Assembly: GCA_963754045.1 (NCBI GenBank)
Contig: CAVWEN010000001.1
Coordinates: forward strand, 62,001 to 126,000
Source: JALZKA01 sp963754045
GTDB taxonomy: Bacteria > Actinomycetota > Thermoleophilia > Solirubrobacterales > 70-9
DNA: 64,000 bases
Reading direction: 5' to 3'
Within the stretch, counting starts at the first letter, position 1. Each line of letters starts with the position of its first letter. The notes beneath the pieces are model-generated. The model was not told the DNA's origin and made no database searches. It saw only the letters and a list, made by a program, of their open reading frames with translations. Below, piece by piece: positions 32,144 through 40,879 of this stretch. The position numbers and the translations under genes were made by a program.

Positions 32144-32986
32144 GCAACGTGAACCCCGACCGGGTGACGATCGCGCTCGATGGCGGGGTCGCCGACGTGC
32201 GCCTGACCCGTGCCGACAAGCACAACGCCCTCGACTACGAGATGTTCACCGCGCTTGACGCGGCACTGGACGAGCTTCGTTCCACTCCCGGGCTGCGCTG
32301 CGTCGTGCTCTCCGGCGAAGGCCCGAGCTTCTGCTCGGGTCTGGACTTCCCTAGCTTCATGGAGCAGGGGCTTGACGTGGGCGAGGTTCTCTTCGGCCAT
32401 CGCGACGGCGACGCCGCCAACTTCGCCCAGCGGGTCACCTACGACTGGCTGCGCCTCGCGGTGCCCGTGATCGGCGCCCTGCACGGCAACTGCATCGGCG
32501 GCGGTAGCCAACTCGCGCTTGCCCCCGACATCCGCATCGCGGCGCCGGACACGAAGATTTCGATCCTCGAGATCAAGTACGGGCTGATCCCGGACATGGG
32601 CGTTACCCAGGCCCTGCCGAATCTGGTCGGTCTCGACGTCGCGAAGGAACTCGTCTTCACGGGCCGCAAGGTCGAGGCCGAGGAGGCGTTGCGCATTGGG
32701 CTGGTGACGCAGGATCGCCGACGATCCTCGTGCCGCGGCGCTCGATCTCGCGCGCGAGATCGCCAGCCGATCGCCTGACGCGATCCGTCGTGGCAAGCGC
32801 CTGCTGAACGCTGCGGCGTTCGCCGCCTCGGAGGAGGCGCTGGCGCTGGAGGAAGAGTTCCAAAAGGCGTTGATCGGCTCGCCGAACCAGGTCGCAGCGG
32901 TCACGGCTGCATTCGCGAAGCAACCCGCCGAGTTTGAGGATCCCGCGCCCGAACAGCAGCCGACCACCTCGGCGTCCTGGCAATAA
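32140..32986 (+). pseudogene. Enoyl-CoA hydratase/isomerase, apparently frameshifted
   Basis: The first 190 residues are a normal crotonase (TRADKHNALDYEMFTALD, FCSGLDFPSF, LHGNCIGGGSQLALAPDIRIAAP, EIKYGLIPDMGVTQALP). After GLVTQ the frame runs into unrelated arginine-rich sequence and stops at 32778. If one G of the pair at 32712-32713 is removed, the protein continues with IADDPRAAALDLAREIASRS, a typical crotonase C-terminal helix, and ends at a TAA at 32986 with 281 residues. The downstream part keeps good coding character, so this is either a recent one-base insertion or a sequencing error. It starts inside the dehydrogenase stop codon. Confidence 0.85.
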
Positions 32987-33018
32987 AGGTCTCTCCCTCA
33001 GAAGTCGATACCGAGGCC

Positions 33019-34047
33019 GTGGGTGTCGGAGGCCGCAGCACGGAATTGGCCGCCCGCCAGGCCAAGCGTGCCGGCGGGCTGACCATGCTCGCGGGCGGGG
33101 CGCTCGCCCTGATCTCGGTCGCACTGCCATCTAACACTGCCGGCTCGGACACCCTCGTCATCGCGCTTGGACTGGCCGCACTCGTGCTGGGTGTGTCTGT
33201 GCTGATGAGCAAATCCGAGCTGCCGGCCGCCGCGATCGGCCTGCTCGTGGCGCTCGGCACCGTGCTCATCACCCTCGCCACTCACGAGGGCGCCGCGGTC
33301 GGCGGCGGCGCGGCCGACAACGAGATGCTCTACATCTGGGTTTGCCTGCTGGCGTTCAACTTCCTGTCGTTACGGCACGCGCTGGCGCAACTCGGGCTGG
33401 TGGGAGTGGGTTACGCCTGGCTTCTCGCCGACGTTCCCGGCGACGAAGCGCTTACCCGATGGGTTGTGACGATGTCAACTTTGCTGGTCGTCGGAATCCT
33501 CGTGATCGGCTTGCAGCGACATCGCGACCGCCTGATCGAAGACCTCTCTCGCGAGGCGCGTCACGACGCCCTGACCGGAGTCCTGAATCGGATTGCGCTG
33601 GAGGATCGGGCGGTCCTCGAGCTTGCCCGTGCCCGCCGGTACGGCACTCCGCTGAGCCTGATCGTGCTGGACATGGACGGCTTCAAGCGGTTGAACGACA
33701 CCATGGGACACCCCGCCGGGGACGCGGCGCTACGCCGGATCGCAGGCGAACTCGACCGCACGACCCGACAGGTGGACGCGGTCGCCCGCCTGGGCGGTGA
33801 TGAGTTCGCGGCACTGCTGCCGGGCGCCGACGGCGCCGACGCGTTTGCCGTAGCCGAACGTCTGCGATCCGCGCTCGGCCACGGTCCCGTCCGGTTGCCG
33901 CTCTCGGTCGGAGTGGCCGCCGGACCGCCGCCCGACGGTACCTTCACCACGCTCTGGCACTCGGCCGACGCGGCGATGTACGAGGCCAAGCGCGCGGGGG
34001 GCGATGCGGTGCGCGTGGTCACGGCGCCGCACACCACGCCCGTGTAG
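33019..34047 (+). CDS. Membrane-bound GGDEF diguanylate cyclase
   Basis: The 342-residue protein has about five hydrophobic segments between residues 20 and 165. A cytoplasmic GGDEF domain follows (HDALTGVLNRIALEDR, IVLDMDGFKRLNDTMGHPAGD, ARLGGDEFAALLPGADGADAF). The GGDEF site at 259-263 is intact, and the inhibitory RxxD site (RQVD, 250-253) stands five residues before it, so the enzyme should make c-di-GMP and be feedback-inhibited. The start is a GTG at 33019. No sensor domain other than the membrane part is seen, so the membrane region is probably the input. Confidence 0.92.
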   Translation: MGVGGRSTELAARQAKRAGGLTMLAGGALALISVALPSNTAGSDTLVIALGLAALVLGVSVLMSKSELPAAAIGLLVALGTVLITLATHEGAAVGGGAADNEMLYIWVCLLAFNFLSLRHALAQLGLVGVGYAWLLADVPGDEALTRWVVTMSTLLVVGILVIGLQRHRDRLIEDLSREARHDALTGVLNRIALEDRAVLELARARRYGTPLSLIVLDMDGFKRLNDTMGHPAGDAALRRIAGELDRTTRQVDAVARLGGDEFAALLPGADGADAFAVAERLRSALGHGPVRLPLSVGVAAGPPPDGTFTTLWHSADAAMYEAKRAGGDAVRVVTAPHTTPV

Positions 34048-34083
34048 CCGTGGTCGCCACGCTCGTGTAGCCATACTCATTCA

Positions 34084-35265
34084 ATGCCGTCCCGTGGTGC
34101 CCTGACCCTCTTCCACATCCGGGGAATCCGGGTTGGCGTGGACTACTCGTGGTTCTTCGTCCTGTTCCTCGTGATCCTCTGGCTCTCAGGGTTCTACGGC
34201 GAGGTACTGGGCTCGGGCTCCGAGCCATACGTGATCGCGGTCGTCAGCGCCCTCGCGTTCTTTGGCTCGATTCTGCTCCACGAGTTCGGCCACGCGATCG
34301 TCGCGATGCGAAACGGCATCGGTATCTCCGACATAACGCTCTGGCTTTTCGGTGGGGTCGCCCGAATGACGCGCGACAGCGACTCACCCGGAGCCGAGTT
34401 CCGGATCGCCGCCGCCGGACCGCTGGTCACCCTCGTGATCGGCGTTGCCTGCGCGGGCGCGGGGATCGTGGCGGCCGGATCCCAGGAGAGCTTCATGGAC
34501 GCGTTGCGCTTCGATGAAGACGCCCGGCTCGGCGGCGGCGTTGCCCTGCTGGCATGGCTCGCCAGCATCAACTCGCTCGTCCTCATCTTCAACCTGATCC
34601 CCGCCTTCCCGCTCGACGGCGGGCGGATCGTCCGGGCGATCGCCTGGAAGGTCACCGGGGAGCGCGGCAAGGCGACGCGGTTCGCGGCGCAGCTCGGACA
34701 GGGCTTCGCGTACGTCTTCATCGGGCTCGGCGTCTTCTTGATGGTTGGCGTCGAGAGCGCCTTCATCACCGGTCTCTGGCTGGCCCTGATCGGCTTCATC
34801 CTCGGGTCGTCGGCGCGCGGCACCGTCGCCCAGACCGCGGTGACCGAGCGGATCGACAAGCTGAGCGTCGGCGACGTGATGGACGCCGAGCCCGTCTCCA
34901 TCTCGGAAGAGGTCACGGTCGAACGGGCCCTCGACGAGTACTTCCTGCGCTACCGCTGGCCGTGGTTTCCCGTCACCGACACGGCACAGCGCTTCCTGGG
35001 CCTGATCGTGCGCGACGTGGCCGATGCCGTGCCCGAACCGGTCCGCTCATCACAGCGTGTCGGCGATGTATTCGAAGCCGATGCGAGCGGCAGCCTCCAG
35101 GTCCGCACCGACGCACCCCTCTCAGAGGTCCTGGGCAACGACGCGATGCGCCGGCTCGGCGCCCTGGCGGCCGTGGACGACGAGGGCACGCTGCGCGGGA
35201 TCGTCACCGCCGAGCAGGTCGGGCGGGCGCTTCGCGACGCCGTCGGCACGACACCACGCAGCTGA
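34084..35265 (+). CDS. Site-2 protease family (M50) membrane metalloprotease with CBS domains
   Basis: The 393-residue protein has the zinc site LLHEFGHAIVA (His66, Glu67, His70) in an early membrane helix and the second ligand motif FNLIPAFPLDGGRIVRA. The C-terminal 140 residues are a CBS pair (LSVGDVMDAEPVSISEEVTVERALDEYFL ... LGALAAVDDEGTLRGIVTAEQVG). Such SpoIVFB-like proteases cleave membrane-embedded substrates, often anti-sigma factors, and the CBS part may sense an adenine nucleotide. It starts 36 bases after the cyclase, with CATACT six bases before the ATG as a possible -10. Confidence 0.92.
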   Translation: MPSRGALTLFHIRGIRVGVDYSWFFVLFLVILWLSGFYGEVLGSGSEPYVIAVVSALAFFGSILLHEFGHAIVAMRNGIGISDITLWLFGGVARMTRDSDSPGAEFRIAAAGPLVTLVIGVACAGAGIVAAGSQESFMDALRFDEDARLGGGVALLAWLASINSLVLIFNLIPAFPLDGGRIVRAIAWKVTGERGKATRFAAQLGQGFAYVFIGLGVFLMVGVESAFITGLWLALIGFILGSSARGTVAQTAVTERIDKLSVGDVMDAEPVSISEEVTVERALDEYFLRYRWPWFPVTDTAQRFLGLIVRDVADAVPEPVRSSQRVGDVFEADASGSLQVRTDAPLSEVLGNDAMRRLGALAAVDDEGTLRGIVTAEQVGRALRDAVGTTPRS

Positions 35266-35285
35266 CCCACCCAAACCGCGCAGCT

Positions 35286-35422
35286 GACCCACCCAACCGA
35301 GTGACACGGCCAACCCATCCCTAGGGTCGGTCAGGCGTGCCACCCCGAACCGGGCAACCGACCCACCCAAACCGAGTGACACGGCCAACCCATCCCTAGG
35401 GTCGGTCAGGCGTGCCACCCCG
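35286..35422. repeat. Tandem pair of 62/63-base intergenic repeats before sdhC
   Basis: Two almost identical units (35286-35347 and 35360-35422) differ by one extra A in the second. Each runs from GACCCACCCAA through GAGTGACACGGCC and the palindrome CCCTAGGG to GGCGTGCCACCCCG. A 12-base spacer separates them. A shorter related piece, CGCAGCTGACCCACCCAA, is itself repeated at 35259-35295, so the whole 180-base gap before sdhC is built of repeats. TGACACG and CGTGCCA inside each unit could pair. The function is unknown; regulatory sites or terminators for the protease gene are possible. Confidence 0.8.
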
Positions 35423-35430
35423 TTGCGGCA

Positions 35431-35436
35431 TAGGAT
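35431..35436 (+). promoter_or_regulatory. Putative -10 element of the sdhCAB operon
   Basis: TAGGAT lies nine bases after the second intergenic repeat and 12 bases before the sdhC ATG at 35449, predicting a very short leader. Confidence 0.4.
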
Positions 35437-35448
35437 CAGGCGCATCTG

Positions 35449-36183
35449 ATGGGTGCCCCGGCGACCATGCCTGCGGAACGGGGCCACGCTCCGCGACGCG
35501 GATCGTGGCTACGCGAGGTCTGGCGCTCGTCGGTTGGCAAGAAGGTGATCGTCGCGATCACCGGCTTCGTGCTCGTGGCTTATGTCGTGGCGCACATGGC
35601 GGGCAACCTGAAGGCCTTCCAGGGCACTGGCGCCGAGGGAGCGGCGATCGACGAGTACGCCGAGTGGCTACGGACCGTCGGCGAGCCGCTGGTCCCGGAA
35701 GAGGGCCTGCTCTGGACGGTGCGGGCGATCCTGCTCGCGTGTTTCGTGATCCACATTGTCGGCGTCGTCCAGCTGTCAAAGCGAAACAGCGACGCCAGGC
35801 CCCCCGGCTACGGGGCTCCGAGGATCAAGCGCAGCCTCGCAAGCCGCACGATGCTCGCCGGCGGGCTCTTCCTGCTGGCATTCGTGGTCTTCCACATCCT
35901 GCACTTCACCACCGGCACAATCGGGGACGTCTCGATCGGCGCCGTCTACGCCAACCTCGATGAGGCCTTCTCGCAGGTCGGATTCGTCGCGATCTACGTG
36001 GTCGCAGCGCTCGTGGTCGGCCTTCACCTCAAACACGCGGTCTGGAGCGCGATCCAGACGGCGGGCTGGGACAAGCCGAACAGAAACCCGACCTTCAGGC
36101 GCCTTTCCACCTCCGTCGCGGTGGCGGTTGCGGTTGGGTTCGCCGCCGTTCCAATCGCTTTCTGGACGGGGGTGCTCTCCTAG
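35449..36183 (+). CDS. sdhC: Succinate dehydrogenase cytochrome b subunit
   Basis: The 244-residue membrane protein matches the single-subunit dihaem cytochrome b of type B succinate:quinone oxidoreductases. It has five hydrophobic segments, with histidines in VAYVVAHMAGN, ACFVIHIVGV, VVFHILHFTTG and VVGLHLKHAVWSA that are placed to ligate two haems. It anchors SdhA/SdhB to the membrane and passes electrons to menaquinone. The start could also be the ATG at 35467. sdhA begins two bases after the stop, so the three genes form a tight operon. Confidence 0.93.
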   Translation: MGAPATMPAERGHAPRRGSWLREVWRSSVGKKVIVAITGFVLVAYVVAHMAGNLKAFQGTGAEGAAIDEYAEWLRTVGEPLVPEEGLLWTVRAILLACFVIHIVGVVQLSKRNSDARPPGYGAPRIKRSLASRTMLAGGLFLLAFVVFHILHFTTGTIGDVSIGAVYANLDEAFSQVGFVAIYVVAALVVGLHLKHAVWSAIQTAGWDKPNRNPTFRRLSTSVAVAVAVGFAAVPIAFWTGVLS

Positions 36184-36185
36184 CT

Positions 36186-38102
36186 ATGGCCCTGACTCTC
36201 GACCCGCGAATACCGGACGGACCGATCGAGGACAAGTGGCACAACTGGCTCGACAACCACAGGCTGGTCGGTCCGCGCCAGCGCGGCGACCACACGGTGA
36301 TTGTGGTGGGCACCGGTCTTGCAGGGGCCAGCGCGGCCGCGACGCTCGCCGGCCAGGGCTACAAGGTCGAAGCCTTCTGCTTCCAGGACTCCGCGCGGCG
36401 GGCGCACTCGATCGCTGCGCAGGGCGGGATCAACGCGACCAAGGACTACGCGAACGAGGGCGACTCGGTCCAGCGCCTGTTCGTCGACACGATGAAGGGC
36501 GGCGACTTCCGTTCCCGTGAGGCGAACGTCTGGCGGCTGGCCGAGACCTCAACCAACATCATCGACCAGGCCGTCGCCCAGGGGGTGCCGTTCAACCGGG
36601 AGTACGGCGGGATGCTGGCGACCCGGTCGTTCGGCGGGGTGCTGGTCGAGCGCACCTTCTACTGCCGAGGGCAGACCGGTCAGCAGCTCCTGCTTGGCGC
36701 TTACTCCGCCCTGCAGCGCCAGGTCGCGGATGGTCGCGCCACCGTGCACAACCGCCACGAGCTACTCGACGTCGTGGTAATCGGTGGTCAGGCACGCGGG
36801 ATCATCGCCCGCAACCTGCGTACCGGCGAGATCGAACGCCACGCCGCCGACGCCGTCGTGCTTGCCACCGGCGGCTACTGCAACGTCTACTTTTTGTCCA
36901 CCAACGCGATGGGCTGCAACGTCACCGCAGCCTGGCGCGCTCACCGGCGCGGCGCGGCGATGGCGAACCCGTGCTTTACCCAGATTCACCCGACCTCGAT
37001 CCCGCAGTCGGGCGAGTATCAGTCGAAGCTCACCCTGATGTCGGAGTCGCTTCGCAACGACGGCCGGGTGTGGGTACCGCGCGCGGCCGACGAGACCCGC
37101 GAGCCCGGCGATATTCCGCCGGGCGAGCGCTACTACTACCTTGAGGAGCGCTATCCGCGCTTCGGCAACCTCGTACCCCGCGACGTCGCCTCGCGGGCCG
37201 CGAAGATCGTCTGCGACGACGGCCTGGGCGTCGGGCCGACGGGCCGCGCCGTGTACCTCGACTTCGCTGACGCAATCGCCCTGCGCGGCGCGCACGTGAT
37301 CGAGGAGCGCTACGGGAACCTGTTCGAGATGTACGAGCGGATCACCGGCGAGAGCCCGTGGAAAGTCCCGATGAAGATCTACCCGGCACCCCACTATTCG
37401 ATGGGGGGCCTGTGGGTGGACTACGAGTTGCAGACCACAATCCCGGGCCTGTTCGCGATCGGCGAGTCCAACTTCTCCGACCACGGGGCCAACCGCCTCG
37501 GGGCCAGCGCGATGATGCAGTGCCTGGCCGACGGGTACTTCATCGCTCCCCACACCGTCACCAACTGGGTCAGCCAGATCTCCGACCACGCGAGCACGGA
37601 TCATCCGGCGTTCGACGAGGCCGAGCGCGCGGTGACCGAGCGGATCGAGCGCCTGCTAGGAATCGGTGGCACCACACCTCACACCGTCTTCCACCGCGAG
37701 CTCGGGCACGTGATGCTCGACCACTGCGGGATCACCCGCGAGGCCGAGGGACTGCGCGGCGCGATCGACAAGGTCCAGGAGATCCGCGACGCCTTCTGGT
37801 CGGATCTGAAGATCGAGCCGGGTAGCGAGGGCATCAACCAGACGCTCGAGACGGCGAGCCGGGTGTCGGACTTCCTCGAGTTGGCCGAGCTCATGTGCCG
37901 CGACGCGCTCGAGCGCGACGAGTCGTGCGGCTGCCATCTTCGTGAAGAGCACCAGACCGACGAGGGCGAGGCAATCCGCGACGACAAGCGCCACCAGACG
38001 GCGCAGGTATGGGAATGGAAGGGCGAGGGCGCCAAGCCCGAACTGACGATCGAACACCTCGACTTCGAGTCGGTCGAGCCGGTGACAAGGAGCTACAAAT
38101 GA
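36186..38102 (+). CDS. sdhA: Succinate dehydrogenase/fumarate reductase flavoprotein subunit (first set)
   Basis: The 638-residue subunit carries the FAD-binding VGTGLAGASAAATLAGQG (GTGLAG at 42-47), the covalent-flavin histidine in RRAHSIAAQGGIN (His74), FGGVLVERTFYCRGQTGQQ and the C-terminal PAPHYSMGGLWVDYELQTTIPGLFAIGES with GANRLGASAMMQ. It oxidises succinate to fumarate. The length and the CNVYFLSTNAMGCN segment fit the type B enzymes of Actinobacteria and Bacteroidetes. Its stop overlaps the sdhB start as ATGA. Confidence 0.97.
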   Translation: MALTLDPRIPDGPIEDKWHNWLDNHRLVGPRQRGDHTVIVVGTGLAGASAAATLAGQGYKVEAFCFQDSARRAHSIAAQGGINATKDYANEGDSVQRLFVDTMKGGDFRSREANVWRLAETSTNIIDQAVAQGVPFNREYGGMLATRSFGGVLVERTFYCRGQTGQQLLLGAYSALQRQVADGRATVHNRHELLDVVVIGGQARGIIARNLRTGEIERHAADAVVLATGGYCNVYFLSTNAMGCNVTAAWRAHRRGAAMANPCFTQIHPTSIPQSGEYQSKLTLMSESLRNDGRVWVPRAADETREPGDIPPGERYYYLEERYPRFGNLVPRDVASRAAKIVCDDGLGVGPTGRAVYLDFADAIALRGAHVIEERYGNLFEMYERITGESPWKVPMKIYPAPHYSMGGLWVDYELQTTIPGLFAIGESNFSDHGANRLGASAMMQCLADGYFIAPHTVTNWVSQISDHASTDHPAFDEAERAVTERIERLLGIGGTTPHTVFHRELGHVMLDHCGITREAEGLRGAIDKVQEIRDAFWSDLKIEPGSEGINQTLETASRVSDFLELAELMCRDALERDESCGCHLREEHQTDEGEAIRDDKRHQTAQVWEWKGEGAKPELTIEHLDFESVEPVTRSYK

Positions 38103-38872
38103 TCGTTCATCTCAATGTCTGGCGCCAGGAGACGACCGAGGCGGCGGGGCGCTTCGAGCGCTACGAAAACGTGGAGATCGACGAGGATGCGTCGTTCCTC
38201 GAGATGCTTGACGTGCTGAACGACCGCCTGGTCACCGAGGACAAACGCCCGATCGCGTTCGACCACGACTGCCGCGAAGGGATCTGTGGATCGTGCTCCC
38301 TAGTGGTGGACGGCACCCCGCACGGCCCCCGCCAGGTGACGAGTTGTCAGATCTACATGCGCGACTTCGCCGACGGGGCCGAGATCAAGGTCGAGCCCTA
38401 CCGCTCGACCCCGCTGCCGATCCTGCGCGACCTGATGGTCGACCGCTCGCCCCTGGACCGGATCATCGAGGCCGGCGGCTACGTGTCGGTCAACGCCGGC
38501 CCAAAGCCCGAGCCGAACTCGATGCCGGTTCATCCCGAAACCCAGGAGGCGGCCATGGACGCCGCCATCTGCATCGGCTGCGGCGCCTGCGTCGCGGCAT
38601 GCCCGAACGGCTCGGGAATGCTCTTCACGGGCGCGAAGGTCACACACCTGAACCTGCTGCCCCAGGGCGAGCCCGAGCGCCACCACCGCGCCCGCTCCAT
38701 GGTCCGCCAGCACGACGACGAGGGCTTCGGCGCTTGCACAAACACCGGCGAGTGCCAGCAGGTCTGCCCGCAGAACATCTCGATCAAGGTGATCGGCGAG
38801 CTGAACCGCGAGTACCGGATCGCGATGATCCACAAGCTGCGCGAGCGCGGCGGCCCCGTCGAAGCTCAGTAA
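38099..38872 (+). CDS. sdhB: Succinate dehydrogenase/fumarate reductase iron-sulfur subunit (first set)
   Basis: The 257-residue subunit has the 2Fe-2S site DCREGICGSC...TSCQ (Cys58, Cys63, Cys66, Cys83), the 4Fe-4S/3Fe-4S motifs CIGCGACVAACPNG and GECQQVCPQN, and the end NREYRIAMIHKLRERGG. The CTNTGECQQVCPQ spacing is that of type B enzymes. It links SdhA to the cytochrome SdhC. Its start codon overlaps the sdhA stop and the MmcQ/YjbR gene follows seven bases later. Confidence 0.96.
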   Translation: MIVHLNVWRQETTEAAGRFERYENVEIDEDASFLEMLDVLNDRLVTEDKRPIAFDHDCREGICGSCSLVVDGTPHGPRQVTSCQIYMRDFADGAEIKVEPYRSTPLPILRDLMVDRSPLDRIIEAGGYVSVNAGPKPEPNSMPVHPETQEAAMDAAICIGCGACVAACPNGSGMLFTGAKVTHLNLLPQGEPERHHRARSMVRQHDDEGFGACTNTGECQQVCPQNISIKVIGELNREYRIAMIHKLRERGGPVEAQ

Positions 38873-38879
38873 ACGAGCC

Positions 38880-39287
38880 GTGCCTCGGGTGAGCTTCGAC
38901 GACGTTCGCCGGATCGCACTCGCCTTGCCCGAGACCGATGAGGGCACCTCCTACGGAAACGTCGCCTGGAAGGTCAATGGCCAGCTCTTCGTCTGGGATC
39001 GCCCGCTGAACAACACGGATCTGGAGGCGCTTGGAGACGCCGCGCCGGATGGGCCGATCCTCGGCGCACGGGTTGAGCACCTGCTCGCCAAGGAGGCGCT
39101 GCTGGCCGACGAGTCAGGCGTCTATTTCACTACGCCGCACTTCGACGGGTCTGCGGTGGTCCTCGTCCGGCTCGACGAGATCGGGTCGGTCGAGCTCGAG
39201 GAGCTGATCGTCGAGGCGTGGCTCTGCCGCGCACCCAAGCGGGTGGCGCGCGCCTACGCGCAGCGTGCAGGCCTAGCCCCACCGTAG
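38880..39287 (+). CDS. MmcQ/YjbR-family protein
   Basis: The 135-residue protein has the MmcQ/YjbR layout: FDDVRRIALALPETDEGTSYGNVAWKVNGQLF, then strands with RVEHLLAKEALLADESGVYFTTPHF and RLDEIGSVELEELIVEAWLCRAPKRV. The family folds like a DNA-binding CyaY-like domain but its role is not established. It starts at a GTG seven bases after sdhB and may simply be carried with the operon. Its end overlaps the convergent FAD-reductase gene by 15 bases. Confidence 0.85.
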   Translation: MPRVSFDDVRRIALALPETDEGTSYGNVAWKVNGQLFVWDRPLNNTDLEALGDAAPDGPILGARVEHLLAKEALLADESGVYFTTPHFDGSAVVLVRLDEIGSVELEELIVEAWLCRAPKRVARAYAQRAGLAPP

Positions 39288-40766
39288 CCATGGAGGGCGT
39301 CGCGTCCGCAGACCACGCCCGGCGCCATCCAGCATTCGGAGCGCCGCCAGCGCGACGCGCGAGGCGAACCGCGGCAGAGTCCCCGCGTAGCGGGCCCGCA
39401 GGTAGTCGTCGGCGGCTCGTGCAGCTCCCTCGGCGAAGGTCGGATAGGCGTGGACCGTGGTGGAAACCCGATCGATCTTCGCGCCCTGAGAGACCCACGC
39501 GGTCAGTTCGGCGATCGACTCCCCCGCGTGGGCGCCGGCGACGGTCGCGCCAACCAGCCGGCCGCGGCGATCGCCGACCAGCCGAACGAAGCCGTAGGCG
39601 CGATCGGCGGTAATCGCACGGTCGCTGCCGGCCAGGTCGTAGCCGGCGATCCGCGTCCGATCTCCCCAGTTCCGGCGCGCCGCTCGCTCGCTCAGTCCGA
39701 CGCTTGCAACCTCCGGGTCAGTGAACGTAACCCTCGGCAGCGCCGCGTGGCTGATCCGGCGTCGGGTGCGAAACAGGGCGTTGACGCTCGCGACGCGGGC
39801 GTGCTGGGCGGCGACGTGGGTGAACGGCGGCGCCCCCGTCACGTCGCCTGCAGCGTAGATTCCGGCGGCCGCGGTGCGCAGGCGCTCGTCGACCGTCACG
39901 GCGCCGCGATCGATGACGACGCCGAGCTGCTCGAGACCGATCCCCGCGCCGTTGGGCCGACGACCGGTCGCCACCAGGAGCCGGTCGTAGGCAAGTTCGT
40001 CCGCTGCCACCTCGCCTCCGAGGGCGATCTGAAGCGTGCCGGTGGCTCCCGATCCGGGGCGCGCGGCCTGCACCTCGGCTCCCGTGAGTACCCGTACGCC
40101 TTCGGCCACCAGCCGCTCGGCAACCAGCTTCGACGCGAACGGCTCCTCGGCGCCGAGCAGGCGTTCGCCCGCCTCGACGATCGTCACCTCGCAGCCGAGT
40201 CTCGCGAACGCCTGGCCGAGCTCGCAGCCAATCGGCCCGCCGCCGATCACGGCGAGCCGTTGCGGCAGCTCGTCAAGGTCCCAGATCGTGTCGCTGGTCA
40301 GCGGGGCGGCTGCCTCGAGCCCGGCGATCGGAGGCAGCATCGGCTCCGACCCCGTCGCGACGATCGCCGCCCTGTAGCCGAGCCGGCGCCCGCCCGCCTC
40401 GACCAGGCCCGGCGCGGTGAACCTCGCGGGCGCCTCGATCACCTCAACCCCCTCCGAGCGCAATCGCTCGGGCGAGTCGTGCGGCGCGATCGTCGCCCGC
40501 GCTCGATCGACGTGGGCGCGGACCGCAGCGAAGTCGACCCTGGGGTCGCCGTCACCGATCCCGAGCCGGGCGCCCTCGCGGACGCGCTGGGCGAGCTCGG
40601 CGGCGGCGATCAGGCTCTTGCTCGGAACACAGCCGGTCCACAGGCAATCGCCGCCGAGACGCTCCCGTTCGACCAGCGCGACGCGCGCGCCGGCGCCGGC
40701 TCCGATCAGGGAGGAGACGAGCCCGGCGGTGCCGCCGCCGACGACGACGAGGTCGTAGCGATTCAC
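39273..40766 (-). CDS. FAD-dependent pyridine nucleotide-disulfide oxidoreductase (mercuric reductase/lipoamide dehydrogenase-like)
   Basis: The 497-residue protein has FAD and NAD(P) sites (YDLVVVGGGTAGLVSS; LAVIGGGPIGCELGQAFARLG), the redox disulfide GGDCLWTGCVPSKS (Cys41, Cys46) and the C-terminal interface domain with HAYPTFAEG, which supplies the His-Glu pair. It lacks the N-terminal heavy-metal domain and terminal cysteines of true MerA, so reduction of mercury is not supported. In other bacteria such reductases occur fused to TVP38-type membrane proteins (from memory); here they are separate genes of one minus-strand operon with a micro-peptide gene between them. The GTG start is at 40766. 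Confidence 0.93.
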   Translation of the reverse strand: MNRYDLVVVGGGTAGLVSSLIGAGAGARVALVERERLGGDCLWTGCVPSKSLIAAAELAQRVREGARLGIGDGDPRVDFAAVRAHVDRARATIAPHDSPERLRSEGVEVIEAPARFTAPGLVEAGGRRLGYRAAIVATGSEPMLPPIAGLEAAAPLTSDTIWDLDELPQRLAVIGGGPIGCELGQAFARLGCEVTIVEAGERLLGAEEPFASKLVAERLVAEGVRVLTGAEVQAARPGSGATGTLQIALGGEVAADELAYDRLLVATGRRPNGAGIGLEQLGVVIDRGAVTVDERLRTAAAGIYAAGDVTGAPPFTHVAAQHARVASVNALFRTRRRISHAALPRVTFTDPEVASVGLSERAARRNWGDRTRIAGYDLAGSDRAITADRAYGFVRLVGDRRGRLVGATVAGAHAGESIAELTAWVSQGAKIDRVSTTVHAYPTFAEGAARAADDYLRARYAGTLPRFASRVALAALRMLDGAGRGLRTRRPPWLRWG

Positions 40767-40792
40767 GCCAACGCGCTTTCGGCGCAAGGCGG

Positions 40793-40879
40793 TCAATGAA
40801 ACAGCCCGATCCAAGCGAGAGCCGCGATCGCCGCCACCGCGACGGCAAAGAACGCAAGTGACCAAGCGAGCCGCCTCAT
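40793..40879 (-). CDS. 28-residue single-helix membrane peptide
   Basis: An ATG at 40879 overlaps the TVP38 stop as ATGA and opens a frame of 28 codons. The peptide begins MRRLAWSLAFF and is hydrophobic almost to its end (ALAWIGLFH), a single membrane helix with positive residues on the cytoplasmic side. The reductase GTG follows 26 bases after its stop. The exact ATGA coupling and the membrane-helix character suggest it is translated, perhaps as a tether or adaptor between the reductase and the membrane protein; that role is inference. Confidence 0.55.
   Translation of the reverse strand: MRRLAWSLAFFAVAVAAIAALAWIGLFH

Noticed and set aside
39273..40766. Mercuric reductase MerA
   Set aside because: There is no N-terminal heavy-metal domain, no C-terminal cysteine pair and no merR/merT nearby; only the general disulfide reductase motifs are present.
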